Source of the DNA: Rhodobiaceae bacterium
GTDB taxonomy: Bacteria > Pseudomonadota > Alphaproteobacteria > Parvibaculales > Parvibaculaceae
DNA length: 64,000 nucleotides
Direction: 5' to 3'
Assembly (NCBI GenBank): GCA_003330885.1
Contig: CP030277.1
Span: 2,170,001-2,234,000, forward strand
Under the pieces are notes generated by a model. It worked only from the letters and a program-made list of their open reading frames with translations, did not search any database and was not told the origin of the DNA. Shown one piece after another: positions 9,345-18,817 of this stretch (positions within the stretch are counted from its first letter, which is position 1; every line of letters begins with the position of its first letter). Made by a program: the position numbers and the translations under genes.

Positions 9345-10136
9345 TTAATCTGCGTCGGAAATACTTGCCCGGTAAGCATGCCATGTCGCATGTCCCACGA
9401 GCGGGAAAGCGAAAACCATACCGACAAAGAATGTCGCCATGCCCACCGCCATCACCACTGCAATGATCCAGGCCCACAGGAGCATGGGACCAGGGTTTTC
9501 ACGCACCACACGGACACTGGCAAGCACCGCACTGATAGCGTCCACATCACGGTGCATCAGCATCGGCACGGACAGGGCGGAGACAGCAAAGACGGCAAAG
9601 GCGATAAAGGCCCCAACAGCTGTGCCCACAACCAGCAGACCGAGGCCATAAGGCGTCAGAATGAGAGTCGGCAAAAAGTCTGGCAAAGGCGGAAACCCTT
9701 CCAGACCAAAGAACAGCGCAAACAACAGACTAGCGATCCGCATCCATGCCAGAAGCGCCAACATCAGGAGCGCTCCCAGAAAAGCGAGTTGAGTCGGGGA
9801 GGCCGTTTTGACCAGTAGGACATCCTTCAAGGTCAACGCCTCACCATTTTCCAGGCGGCGGCTTGCTTCATAAAGCCCAACAGCGAAAAGAGGCCCAACC
9901 AGCATGAAGCCGGCTGCGAGCGGCAGTACAATGGCACTGAGTTCCACCAGGAAGAGCGAGAGCACCAATAACAGGGAAATGCCGGCAAAAAGCACACCGT
10001 AAAAAAGGCTGATGCCAGGCATGGCCCACATGTCGCGCCAACCTGCGGACATCCACCGCCACGGGTCATCCAATGTCAGATTCCCAGACGCCTGAGGTTC
10101 ATTTTCTGTGGCCGGATTCCCGGTTACTACCGCCAT
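9345..10136 (-). CDS. DUF2189 family membrane protein
   Basis: A 263-residue protein with six or so hydrophobic segments and the DUF2189 features: WRxMSAGWRD-type start of the domain and the conserved stretch around the MLMHRDVD motif near residue 205. Function unknown; the family often lies close to cco clusters in alphaproteobacteria, which hints at a link to respiration. The frame is open further upstream, but ATG 10136 has a good GGAGG ribosome site. It converges on ccoS with only six bases between, so no room for a separate terminator. Confidence 0.8.
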   Translation of the reverse strand: MAVVTGNPATENEPQASGNLTLDDPWRWMSAGWRDMWAMPGISLFYGVLFAGISLLLVLSLFLVELSAIVLPLAAGFMLVGPLFAVGLYEASRRLENGEALTLKDVLLVKTASPTQLAFLGALLMLALLAWMRIASLLFALFFGLEGFPPLPDFLPTLILTPYGLGLLVVGTAVGAFIAFAVFAVSALSVPMLMHRDVDAISAVLASVRVVRENPGPMLLWAWIIAVVMAVGMATFFVGMVFAFPLVGHATWHAYRASISDAD

Positions 10137-10423
10137 ATCACTCCTCCAAATCGACCACCAAGGGGACCGTAAGACCCGCCGCTCGCCCCGGCAACAGGCG
10201 AGACCCCTATGATTCCGCCAAATCCGCCAAAAGCGGACGAATATCGAGCTCGAAAAATGGCCTTTTTGGCCCGAGCGCGCTGCGTCAAACCAACGCATTT
10301 GCAAGAAAAAGTCGTGAGTCTCTCTTACGAGTTTTAAAAAATATACAATACTTTCAGATACTTAGAAGAACATAATACTTACTAAGTTGTATGCAGTTTA
10401 TTTTGCATCGCACCATTTCCATG

Positions 10424-10452
10424 TTGACAACTTGTCATATTGGGCAGATAAA
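10424..10452 (+). promoter_or_regulatory. sigma-70-like promoter with palindrome over -35
   Basis: TTGACA (10424-10429), 17-base spacer, GATAAA (10447-10452) looks like a vegetative promoter for the sRNA that follows. The -35 box is embedded in TGACAA-C-TTGTCA (10425-10437), a perfect 6-bp-arm palindrome that could be an operator. Upstream, the AT-rich stretch 10331-10392 has three ATACTT copies (10348, 10358, 10375). Confidence 0.5.
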
Positions 10453-10457
10453 GGTTC

Positions 10458-10546
10458 TCAAGAGCCCGGCCTTACCTCCTCCCAAGGCCATAGGCTTGAT
10501 AGGCCGCTTGCACACTCCTCCTCCCCCCGTGCGAGCGGCCTTTTTC
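10458..10546 (+). ncRNA. candidate anti-Shine-Dalgarno sRNA (cuckoo/alpha-r14-like)
   Basis: Two stem-loops each expose a CCTCCTCCC loop. Stem 1: GGCCTT (10468-10473) with AAGGCC (10484-10489), loop ACCTCCTCCC, extended by an outer AGCC/GGCT pairing. Stem 2: GGCCGCTTGCAC (10502-10513) with GTGCGAGCGGCC (10529-10540), 15-base loop holding CCTCCTCCC, followed by TTTTTC, so it doubles as an intrinsic terminator. A promoter lies at the right distance. The pattern of hairpins displaying CCUCCUCCC, complementary to ribosome binding sites, is that of the alphaproteobacterial 'cuckoo' RNA family, which includes alpha-r14. Exact 5' end is inferred. The rest of 10137-10609 has no gene. Confidence 0.75.
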
Positions 10547-10609
10547 ATTCCAGACGCAAATCAAGAACGTTCACACGCAAGCCAATATTGGTTTTAGGAG
10601 GCGGCTGGC

Positions 10610-11038
10610 CTATTCCGCTGCAGGTGGCTCTACAGAGCCAGACGCCGCACCATCAGCGACAAGCCGAACCCGGCCAAGCTCTACGCCGCGCTTGGTATCA
10701 ACAATGATCACCTCAAGCACACCTTCATTGGTGGTCACGATCGAAAGCCGGTCCTCAATAAAGGTTGTGCGCACAACAGCGGTGCCTTCCGCGACAGGCA
10801 CATCCACAGACCCAAACTGCCCCCGTACAGGGACCGATGCGGGATCTGGGCTCGAACTCAATCGATAGATAATCGTGCCAAACACAACAATCAGCCCGAT
10901 CACGATCAACACGCCCATCACAATGACAGAAGCGAACAATACAGGCCGCTCTTTCACAGCCTCCATTTGAGTGACGGCGCCCGTTTCACTGTCGGATGGT
11001 GTTTCCATGGCACCGTTAGGTTCGCTATTGTCCGGCAT
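10610..11038 (-). CDS. small single-pass membrane protein, DUF6476-like
   Basis: A 142-residue protein with an acidic N-terminus, one strong membrane helix (about residues 32-56) and a C-terminal beta-rich domain ending in Ala/Pro. It resembles the DUF6476 family, small alphaproteobacterial membrane proteins encoded beside rluD; I am fairly but not fully sure of this family name. Start ATG 11038 is on the opposite strand and shares two bases with the ATG of rluD. Longer upstream frame is antisense to rluD and rejected. Confidence 0.65.
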   Translation of the reverse strand: MPDNSEPNGAMETPSDSETGAVTQMEAVKERPVLFASVIVMGVLIVIGLIVVFGTIIYRLSSSPDPASVPVRGQFGSVDVPVAEGTAVVRTTFIEDRLSIVTTNEGVLEVIIVDTKRGVELGRVRLVADGAASGSVEPPAAE

Positions 11039-12086
11039 GAGTTTATCAACCTTGAAAGTCACGGGCGGCACGCGCCACACCGTGTGTGTCAGTGAAGAGG
11101 ATGCAGGAGCCCGGCTTGACCGGTATCTCGCAACCGCACTGGAAACCCTTGAACCCGCCCCAAGCCGATCGCGCATACGCACGCTGATCGAAGAAGGACA
11201 TGTGACGCGAGGCACATCCAGTGAGGAGCGGACGATAGGTGAGGTCGCGTACCGGGTCAAACAGGACGAGACCTATAGTGTCACCCTGCCCACGCCAGGT
11301 CCCGCCACGCCGCAGCCTGAAGACATCCCCCTTACCATCGTGCACGAGGATGCACAGCTTATTGTCATCGACAAGCCTGCGGGACTTGTTGTCCATCCAG
11401 CGCCAGGGTCGCCAGATGGCACTCTGGTGAACGCCCTCCTTGCCCATTGCGGTCCGGACTTCACCGGCATCGGCACTGAACTCCGCCCGGGCATCGTTCA
11501 CCGGCTGGACAAGGAAACGAGCGGCTTGATGGTTGTCGCCAAAACTGAAGCCGCGCTGAAAAACCTGCAGGAACAATTCACCATTCACGGTCGCGACGGG
11601 CGATTAGAGCGCGCCTACACCGCCTTTGTCTGGGGCAAACCACACCCGAGCAAAGGCACGGTGAATGCCCCCCTTGCCCGCAGCCGCCACAATCGGCTGA
11701 AAATCACCGTCACACGCTCTGTGGAGGCTCAAGGAGCCCGGGAAGCCATCACCCACTACAAAGTGGCAAAAAGCTTCGGTGAGCCAGAACCGCTGGTGAG
11801 CCAGGTGACCTGCCACCTGGAAACCGGCCGCACCCACCAGATCAGGGTCCATATGACCCATCTGGGCCACCCGATCCTCGGAGACCCGGTCTATGGCGCG
11901 GCACACAAGAACCGCTCTGTGAAGCTCTCTGAGGCTGGGAAGAGCGCTCTGGATGTATTGGGTCGCCAGGCGCTTCACGCCCACCTGTTGGGCTTTGAAC
12001 ACCCAGAAACCGGCGAAAAACTGCGGTTTGAGAGCCCTTTACCGCAAGAATTGGCAGACCTTCTGACCGCTTTAGAATCCCTATAA
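11037..12086 (+). CDS. rluD: RluA-family 23S rRNA pseudouridine synthase (RluD-like)
   Basis: Converts uridines to pseudouridine in 23S rRNA. The 349 residues show an N-terminal S4 RNA-binding domain (about 20-75, with GARLDRYLA) and the catalytic domain with the signature HRLDKETSG (catalytic D158) and the late motif TGRTHQIRVHMTHLGHPILGD. Start ATG 11037 overlaps the divergent gene's start; a GTG a little downstream is possible. Neighbour rpoH 90 bases downstream is a conserved arrangement in alphaproteobacteria. Confidence 0.92.
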   Translation: MSLSTLKVTGGTRHTVCVSEEDAGARLDRYLATALETLEPAPSRSRIRTLIEEGHVTRGTSSEERTIGEVAYRVKQDETYSVTLPTPGPATPQPEDIPLTIVHEDAQLIVIDKPAGLVVHPAPGSPDGTLVNALLAHCGPDFTGIGTELRPGIVHRLDKETSGLMVVAKTEAALKNLQEQFTIHGRDGRLERAYTAFVWGKPHPSKGTVNAPLARSRHNRLKITVTRSVEAQGAREAITHYKVAKSFGEPEPLVSQVTCHLETGRTHQIRVHMTHLGHPILGDPVYGAAHKNRSVKLSEAGKSALDVLGRQALHAHLLGFEHPETGEKLRFESPLPQELADLLTALESL

Positions 12087-12177
12087 ACAATATGTGAATG
12101 CCCTTTTTTTAGCCCTAATCCCCCCCTATATGAAGACGACTTAAGATGCTGAGTACGCATCATTGAAGGGGGTCATC

Positions 12178-13110
12178 ATGGCGACTACACCAACAAGCAC
12201 CACGTCACGCATGCCGGCGGTTACGCCGGAGCAATCACTGTCGCGCTACCTGCAGGAAATCCGCAAATTTCCAATGCTGGAACCGCAGGAAGAATACATG
12301 CTGGCCAAGCGCTTCAAGGAACACGAAGACCCCGACGCTGCTGAAAAGATGGTGACCAGCCATCTGCGTCTTGTGGCAAAAATCGCCATGGGCTATCGCG
12401 GCTATGGCCTGCCCACCGGCGAAGTGATCTCCGAAGGCAATGTGGGCCTGATGCAAGCCGTGAAACGCTTTGAGCCTGAGAAAGGCTTCCGCCTCGCAAC
12501 CTATGCCATGTGGTGGATCCGGGCAGCTATTCAGGAATACATCCTGCGCTCCTGGTCGCTCGTAAAAATGGGCACGACCGCTGCACAGAAAAAACTCTTC
12601 TTCAATCTCCGCAAGGTGAAGGGCCAGCTGCAGGCCTTTGAAGAAGGTGATCTGAAGCCGGAAAATCTCACCACGATCGCAACACGCTTAGGCGTGACCG
12701 AGAAAGAAGTGACGGATATGAACCGTCGCATGTCCGGCCCGGACAATTCTCTCAATGCACCGATCCGCAATGCAGAAGCTGACGGCGGTGAATGGCAGGA
12801 TTGGCTGGTCGATGAAAGCACCGACCAGGAAGTCGAGCTCGGTGAAAAAGAAGAGCTCAATGTCCGCCGCGACATGCTGCACGCAGCGATGCAGTCGCTC
12901 AACGAACGTGAAATGCACATCCTCACCGAACGTCGCTTGAAGGATAACCCCTCAACGCTTGAGGACCTGAGCCAAGAATATGGCATCAGCCGCGAACGCG
13001 TCCGCCAGATTGAAGTGCGCGCTTTTGAGAAACTGCAGAAAGCCATGCGTGATGCGGTGAGCGAACAGGCGGCCGAGCGCCGGGCAGCCCGCGACGACAT
13101 GCTGAATTGA
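12178..13110 (+). CDS. rpoH: RNA polymerase sigma-32 factor RpoH
   Basis: Heat-shock sigma factor of 310 residues. Visible: region 1.2/2 with SLSRYLQEIRKFPML and the RpoH-box-like segment, region 2.4 with ATYAMWWIRAAIQEYILRSWSLVK, and region 4.2 helix-turn-helix with EYGISRERVRQIE. The RpoH box (QRKLFFNLR in E. coli) appears as AQKKLFFNLRK, which marks it as RpoH rather than RpoD. The frame has a TTG five codons upstream, but ATG 12178 has an AAGGGGG site. A C-rich CCCCCCTATATG about 50 bases upstream could be a heat-shock type -10 element (weak). Confidence 0.95.
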   Translation: MATTPTSTTSRMPAVTPEQSLSRYLQEIRKFPMLEPQEEYMLAKRFKEHEDPDAAEKMVTSHLRLVAKIAMGYRGYGLPTGEVISEGNVGLMQAVKRFEPEKGFRLATYAMWWIRAAIQEYILRSWSLVKMGTTAAQKKLFFNLRKVKGQLQAFEEGDLKPENLTTIATRLGVTEKEVTDMNRRMSGPDNSLNAPIRNAEADGGEWQDWLVDESTDQEVELGEKEELNVRRDMLHAAMQSLNEREMHILTERRLKDNPSTLEDLSQEYGISRERVRQIEVRAFEKLQKAMRDAVSEQAAERRAARDDMLN

Positions 13111-13112
13111 AA

Positions 13113-13155
13113 GCATTTCCAGCTGAAGTTGAAGCACTTCAGCGTCCGGAAATGC
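13113..13155. repeat. dispersed palindromic element, copy 1
   Basis: Outer arms GCATTTCC (13113-13120) and GGAAATGC (13148-13155), inner arms CTGAAG/CTTCAG around the core AAGTTGAAGCACTT, and a shared tail GCGACAAAA. It starts three bases after the rpoH stop. Same family as the elements at 35816, 50298, 56625 and 57553-57713. Confidence 0.8.
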
Positions 13156-13200
13156 GACAAAATAGAAAGCAGACACAGCGCTTCCTGCCCTAACAAAATC

Positions 13201-13232
13201 AAGCCCGCGACCTTACACTAGGTCGTGGGCTT
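13201..13232 (+). terminator. likely rpoH terminator
   Basis: AAGCCCGCGACC (13201-13212) pairs with GGTCGTGGGCTT (13221-13232) with one G-T pair, 8-base loop; followed by ATTTGT rather than a strong T-run. Confidence 0.6.
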
Positions 13233-13283
13233 ATTTGTGCCTGACACCACGCGATGCGTATGACCAATTGGGGAGAGACCACT

Positions 13284-14030
13284 ATGGCTGTGTTGGTTAC
13301 TGGGGGAACAAAGGGCATAGGCTTAGCCATTGCCAAACGTCTGTCCAAAAGCGGCGAAGAAACCTTCCTCGCCTATCACAGTGACGATGCCGCCGCCGAA
13401 GACGCACAGATGGCATTAGAGTCAGTCGGCGCACAGGTCCATCTCATCAAAGCTGACATCGGCACCATAGAGGGCGCGGCGACCATTCATCAGGCCGTTG
13501 CAAAGACGGGCGCAACCCTTTCAGGCGTCGTGCACAGCGCCGCATCTATCTATCCCACCACCTTGCTCGATGCAGATCTGGAGAAGTTCACGCGTGCGGT
13601 GGAAACGAACGGGCTCTCCCTGCTCTACCTTGTACAGAAACTGCTGCCTGTGATGGATCGTGGCACCAGCATTGTCTTCATTACAAGCGGCGGTGCGCGT
13701 ATTCCTCAGCCCCGCTACGGGGCGCTGGGCGTCGGCAAGGCGCTCGCTGAAAGCATCGTGCGTTATTTGGTGATGGAACTCGCCCCCAAAGGCATTCGCA
13801 TCAATGGCGTAGCACCAGGTCTTGTCGCCACAACCTCTGTCGCTGACATGGTGGGCAGTCAGGATGCTGCCGACCGCCTGTTCGAGAAGGCCACGAAAGC
13901 TAATCCGTCGGGACGCATGTCAAAAGACAGCGACTATGCCTCACTCGTGGAATTTCTGATGAGCCCGGAAGCTGAATTCATTCAGGGACAGGTGATCGCC
14001 GCCACCGGCGGTGTGGGTGTTGTTGGCTAA
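13284..14030 (+). CDS. SDR oxidoreductase, FabL-like enoyl-ACP reductase candidate
   Basis: Short-chain dehydrogenase of 248 residues with the cofactor motif TGGTKGIG near the N-terminus and HSAAS in place of NNAG. The active site is not the usual YX3K: Y145 is followed by six residues and K152 (YGALGVGK). YX6K is the hallmark of enoyl-ACP reductases FabI/FabL, and the surrounding ELAPKGIRINGVAPG fits FabL. It may therefore reduce enoyl-ACP or a related substrate, though generic reductase activity cannot be excluded. Start ATG 13284 has GGGGAGAG upstream; an ATG ten codons earlier is less likely. Followed by a TetR regulator and a SnoaL-like protein. Confidence 0.75.
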   Translation: MAVLVTGGTKGIGLAIAKRLSKSGEETFLAYHSDDAAAEDAQMALESVGAQVHLIKADIGTIEGAATIHQAVAKTGATLSGVVHSAASIYPTTLLDADLEKFTRAVETNGLSLLYLVQKLLPVMDRGTSIVFITSGGARIPQPRYGALGVGKALAESIVRYLVMELAPKGIRINGVAPGLVATTSVADMVGSQDAADRLFEKATKANPSGRMSKDSDYASLVEFLMSPEAEFIQGQVIAATGGVGVVG

Positions 14031-14058
14031 AGCCAGATCAGACCCTTATCTCGTGTGC

Positions 14059-14098
14059 ACTAAATAGTTTTTGACTCTTCGGTCAAAAACTATTTAGT
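14059..14098. promoter_or_regulatory. operator: 17-bp-arm inverted repeat before tetR gene
   Basis: ACTAAATAGTTTTTGAC (14059-14075) and its exact inverse (14082-14098) are separated by six bases and end nine bases before the TetR start codon. Position and symmetry suggest the autoregulatory operator of the downstream TetR protein; as a hairpin it might also end transcription of the upstream reductase gene. Confidence 0.75.
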
Positions 14099-14107
14099 CT
14101 GCATCCC

Positions 14108-14692
14108 ATGGCACGACCTCGCAAAATAGATGCAGAAAACATGGCCGAACGGCTGATGAACGCCTTTTGGGCGAGCGGGTTCGCGCGCACCTCCATCCCT
14201 GACCTCGTGAAAGCCACCGGGCTGCTGCGGGGCAGCCTATACGCAACATTTAGAGACAAGGATGCCATGTTCGAGTTGGCGCTCGAACGCTATCTCGACC
14301 AGCTGCGGACGGACATTGTTTCCGATGCCCCCGGCATTGCGGGCATCAGGGAGATGCTGCAGGCGGTCGTTGAAATCACAGTGGCCGACCCAGAACGCAG
14401 AGGGTGTTTGCTGATCAACGCCATCCCGGAGACGCCCGACCTCGACGAAGCAAACCGGGCAGCAATCAACAAAGGCCTGGACGAGATGAAAGCCTTTGTG
14501 CGTTTCAAGCTCGAGGAAGAGACGAACGAAACAAACGTCGCGCCTGATCTGGATCGGCTGACGGCACTGGTGTTTGCAGCCTCTGTCTCAATCCGTGTGC
14601 TGGGGAGAGCACAGCAGGAAAGAAAACTTCTGCAGGACGTTGCAGACGGCGCAACCGACGCCTTGAACCAGACCTTTAAGAAAACCCCCTGA
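14108..14692 (+). CDS. TetR/AcrR family transcriptional regulator
   Basis: A 194-residue regulator with a typical N-terminal helix-turn-helix (about residues 8-54; TSIPDLVKATGLLRGSLYATF) and a helical ligand-binding C-terminal domain with an AcrR-like CLLINAI segment. Probably represses itself and neighbours through the inverted repeat ending nine bases upstream. Ligand unknown. Followed 28 bases later by the SnoaL-like gene, likely co-transcribed. Confidence 0.92.
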   Translation: MARPRKIDAENMAERLMNAFWASGFARTSIPDLVKATGLLRGSLYATFRDKDAMFELALERYLDQLRTDIVSDAPGIAGIREMLQAVVEITVADPERRGCLLINAIPETPDLDEANRAAINKGLDEMKAFVRFKLEEETNETNVAPDLDRLTALVFAASVSIRVLGRAQQERKLLQDVADGATDALNQTFKKTP

Positions 14693-14720
14693 AACAAAGA
14701 CAGACAACAAGGAGACCACA

Positions 14721-15140
14721 ATGCCGATTGACCAAGCTGAACAAAAGCGGCGACGCGCCCTTATCAAGCAGCACTATCTGGTTGAGAACAATCACGACAT
14801 GGATGGCGTGATGGCGACCTTCGCCCCCGACGGTCAGATGGACTACAACCGCCAGTCTTTCACCGACCTTGAAACCATCCGACTGGCTCATGGGCTCATC
14901 GGTTTTGGCATGGAGGGCGGCGCGATCGACAAGGTGGTCAACCAGATCGACGCGGAGCATTTCACCGACGATGAAATCGTCATTGAAGGCCGCATGTGCG
15001 GGAAGCATGTGGGCGAGTTTCAGGGAATGCCCGCAACCGGCAGGGACATTGAAATGCCGTTTGTGGGATTCTACCGGTTCGACGAGAACGACAAGCTGGT
15101 CTCAGAGCGCATTGTCATGAATCTCGGCGCCCTTCTCTAA
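14721..15140 (+). CDS. SnoaL-like / NTF2-fold ester cyclase family protein
   Basis: A 139-residue protein with the cone-shaped NTF2 fold pattern: LIKQHYLVENNHDMDGVMATF at the start and a terminal VGFYRFDENDKLVSER strand typical of SnoaL-like polyketide cyclase relatives. Enzymatic activity is not certain; many members are small binding proteins or hydrolases. AGGAG lies upstream of ATG 14721. Its end faces msrA with 15 bases between. Confidence 0.8.
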   Translation: MPIDQAEQKRRRALIKQHYLVENNHDMDGVMATFAPDGQMDYNRQSFTDLETIRLAHGLIGFGMEGGAIDKVVNQIDAEHFTDDEIVIEGRMCGKHVGEFQGMPATGRDIEMPFVGFYRFDENDKLVSERIVMNLGALL

Positions 15141-15155
15141 TGAGAGGCGAGGCGG

Positions 15156-15815
15156 TCACTCTGCCGCGTCAACCCCCACGCCTATGGGGCAGCTCACGCC
15201 GGTACCGCCAAGCCCGCAATAACCATTGGGGTTCTTCGCGAGATATTGCTGGTGATAATCCTCGGCATAGAAAAACTCTGGCACGTCGAGAACTTCTGTC
15301 GTGATGGCACCATAGCCCTGCGCCAACAGCTGTTTGCCATAGGCCGCTTTGGAGGCTTCCGCTGCTGCCTTCTGCTCAGCAGAGAAGGTGTACACGCCAG
15401 AGCGATATTGTGTGCCTTTGTCATTGCCCTGCTGCATACCTTGCGTCGGGTTATGCGCTTCCCAGAAGGTCTTGAGCAATGTGTCGTAACTGACCTGTTT
15501 CGGGTCGAACGTCACCAGCACCACTTCATTGTGGCCCGTGCCGCCGGAACAAACCTCTTCATAGGTCGGGTTCGGCGTATAGCCGGCTGCGTAGCCCACC
15601 ACGGTCAGCTCAACACCGGGCAGCTCCCAGAACTTCCGCTCAGCGCCCCAAAAGCAGCCAAGCCCAAACATGGCTTGTTCGAGCCCCTCAGCTAAAGGGC
15701 CTTTGAGTGGCTTGCCATTCACGAAATGCGTTTCCGCTGTTGGGATCGCGAACTCGCGGCCCGGCAGCGCATCTGCAGGATCAGGCATCTGGGATTTCTT
15801 CGACAGACCAAACAT
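15156..15815 (-). CDS. msrA: peptide-methionine (S)-S-oxide reductase MsrA
   Basis: Repairs oxidised methionine in proteins. The 219 residues contain the catalytic GCFWG motif (C54), the [15 protein letters not shown] and GHNEVV segments, and the GTQYRSGVY motif. The C-terminal part has [13 protein letters not shown] with resolving cysteines. No signal peptide, so cytoplasmic. AGGAG precedes ATG 15815. Confidence 0.96.
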   Translation of the reverse strand: MFGLSKKSQMPDPADALPGREFAIPTAETHFVNGKPLKGPLAEGLEQAMFGLGCFWGAERKFWELPGVELTVVGYAAGYTPNPTYEEVCSGGTGHNEVVLVTFDPKQVSYDTLLKTFWEAHNPTQGMQQGNDKGTQYRSGVYTFSAEQKAAAEASKAAYGKQLLAQGYGAITTEVLDVPEFFYAEDYHQQYLAKNPNGYCGLGGTGVSCPIGVGVDAAE

Positions 15816-15907
15816 GGGGGCTCTCCTGATAAACGGGGTCGCTTTAATATGTAGGACAGCTTATCAGATAGACCAGCCCGCCTCACACCCTGTTGATTGA
15901 TCTTGGA

Positions 15908-16678
15908 ATGTCTGAGTTTTTAGCCCTTTTTGCCAACGCAGCCTTGAGCCCCACAGACATGGCGCTCACCGCTGCAGCCGTCTTTTTCGCAGGGGCTTTG
16001 AGGGCTTTTGTGGGCTTTGGCTTTGCGCTGGCAGGCGTGCCCCTGCTTGCCATGACCGTGGGGCCTGCCGCGGCTGTGCCCATGATCCTCGCTCTGGAAA
16101 TCATGAGCGGCCTGCAAATGCTGCCCAAGGTACGCAAACAGGCGGACTGGCACTCCATCTGGCTCATCCTGCCTGCGGCCCTCGTCGCCGCCCCCTTCGG
16201 GATCTACCTGCTGGACGTGCTGGAAGCCGACAGTCTGCGCCTCCTCATCGCTCTTGCACTCTTAGGCGCCGTAGCGCTCATGGCAAGCGGCATCAGCATC
16301 CCGGCAAAAGTGCCGCTCCCCGTCTCGCTCGGCATTGGCGGCGCGTCGGGGCTGCTCGCAGGCAGCACAGCTATGGCGGGTCCGCCGGTGCTGCTCTATT
16401 TCATCGGGCGCGCAGGCACACCAGAGGCGGCGCGCGCCTCCATGTTCATGTATTTCTCGCTGACAGGGGCAATCACCCTGGGGTTCGGGTTTGCCTCCGG
16501 CATTGTCGAGCTGAACACAATGATGCTCACACTCATGCTCAGCCCAGCCCTCTTCCTCTCCAATGTGATTGGAAGCTGGGCGTTCCACGCCACCGGTGAT
16601 CATCACTACCGCCCGATTGCGCTCGGCCTCCTCACCATCATCGCACTGGCGACACTGGCGCAGGCGGTGGCGAACTAA
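15908..16678 (+). CDS. TauE/SafE family sulfite/anion exporter-type membrane protein
   Basis: A 256-residue polytopic protein with about eight hydrophobic segments and the two-fold repeated Gly-rich motifs of the TauE/SafE family (GALRAFVGFGFALAGVPLL and GGASGLLAGSTAMAGPPV). Family members export sulfite, sulfoacetate or other anions; the substrate here is unknown. A TTG at 15893 is also in frame; ATG 15908 chosen. Converges on thiC. Confidence 0.85.
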   Translation: MSEFLALFANAALSPTDMALTAAAVFFAGALRAFVGFGFALAGVPLLAMTVGPAAAVPMILALEIMSGLQMLPKVRKQADWHSIWLILPAALVAAPFGIYLLDVLEADSLRLLIALALLGAVALMASGISIPAKVPLPVSLGIGGASGLLAGSTAMAGPPVLLYFIGRAGTPEAARASMFMYFSLTGAITLGFGFASGIVELNTMMLTLMLSPALFLSNVIGSWAFHATGDHHYRPIALGLLTIIALATLAQAVAN

Positions 16679-16706
16679 AGAAGGCGGGGTCCTGCCCCGC
16701 CTTCTT
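16678..16706 (+). terminator. hairpin between TauE gene and thiC
   Basis: AAGAAGGCGGGG (16678-16689) pairs perfectly with CCCCGCCTTCTT (16695-16706) across five bases. It sits between convergent genes and is symmetrical, so it may serve both strands. Confidence 0.7.
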
Positions 16707-16730
16707 GTTCTTGGTCGAAGATGAGAGTGC

Positions 16731-18662
<1,932 letters not shown>

Positions 18663-18668
18663 CTACTC

Positions 18669-18766
18669 CGTCCCTTCGCCGGCATGACCCGGATCAGGTT
18701 CTAAGGGTCTAGCCATCTGGCCATCTCAGCCCGCCTCAAAACACGTAAGAACGGACACCCCTCGGA
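18669..18766 (-). promoter_or_regulatory. TPP riboswitch (THI element) of thiC
   Basis: On the minus strand the leader shows GGGGTGTCC, then GGCTGAGATGGC, then ACCTGATCCGGGTCATGCC and GGCGAAGGGA, the ordered conserved blocks of the thiamine pyrophosphate riboswitch. About 70 bases separate it from the thiC start, enough for an expression platform hiding the ribosome site. Confidence 0.95.
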
Positions 18767-18817
18767 TGAGCGGAGTGTGCACTTTTCAGCTGGGCCCGTC
18801 AAAACCCAACCCAATTC

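Noticed and set aside
10137-10304. Upstream extension of the DUF2189 gene
   Set aside because: A strong GGAGG ribosome site marks the later ATG at 10136; the extension is basic, aromatic-rich and unlike the family.
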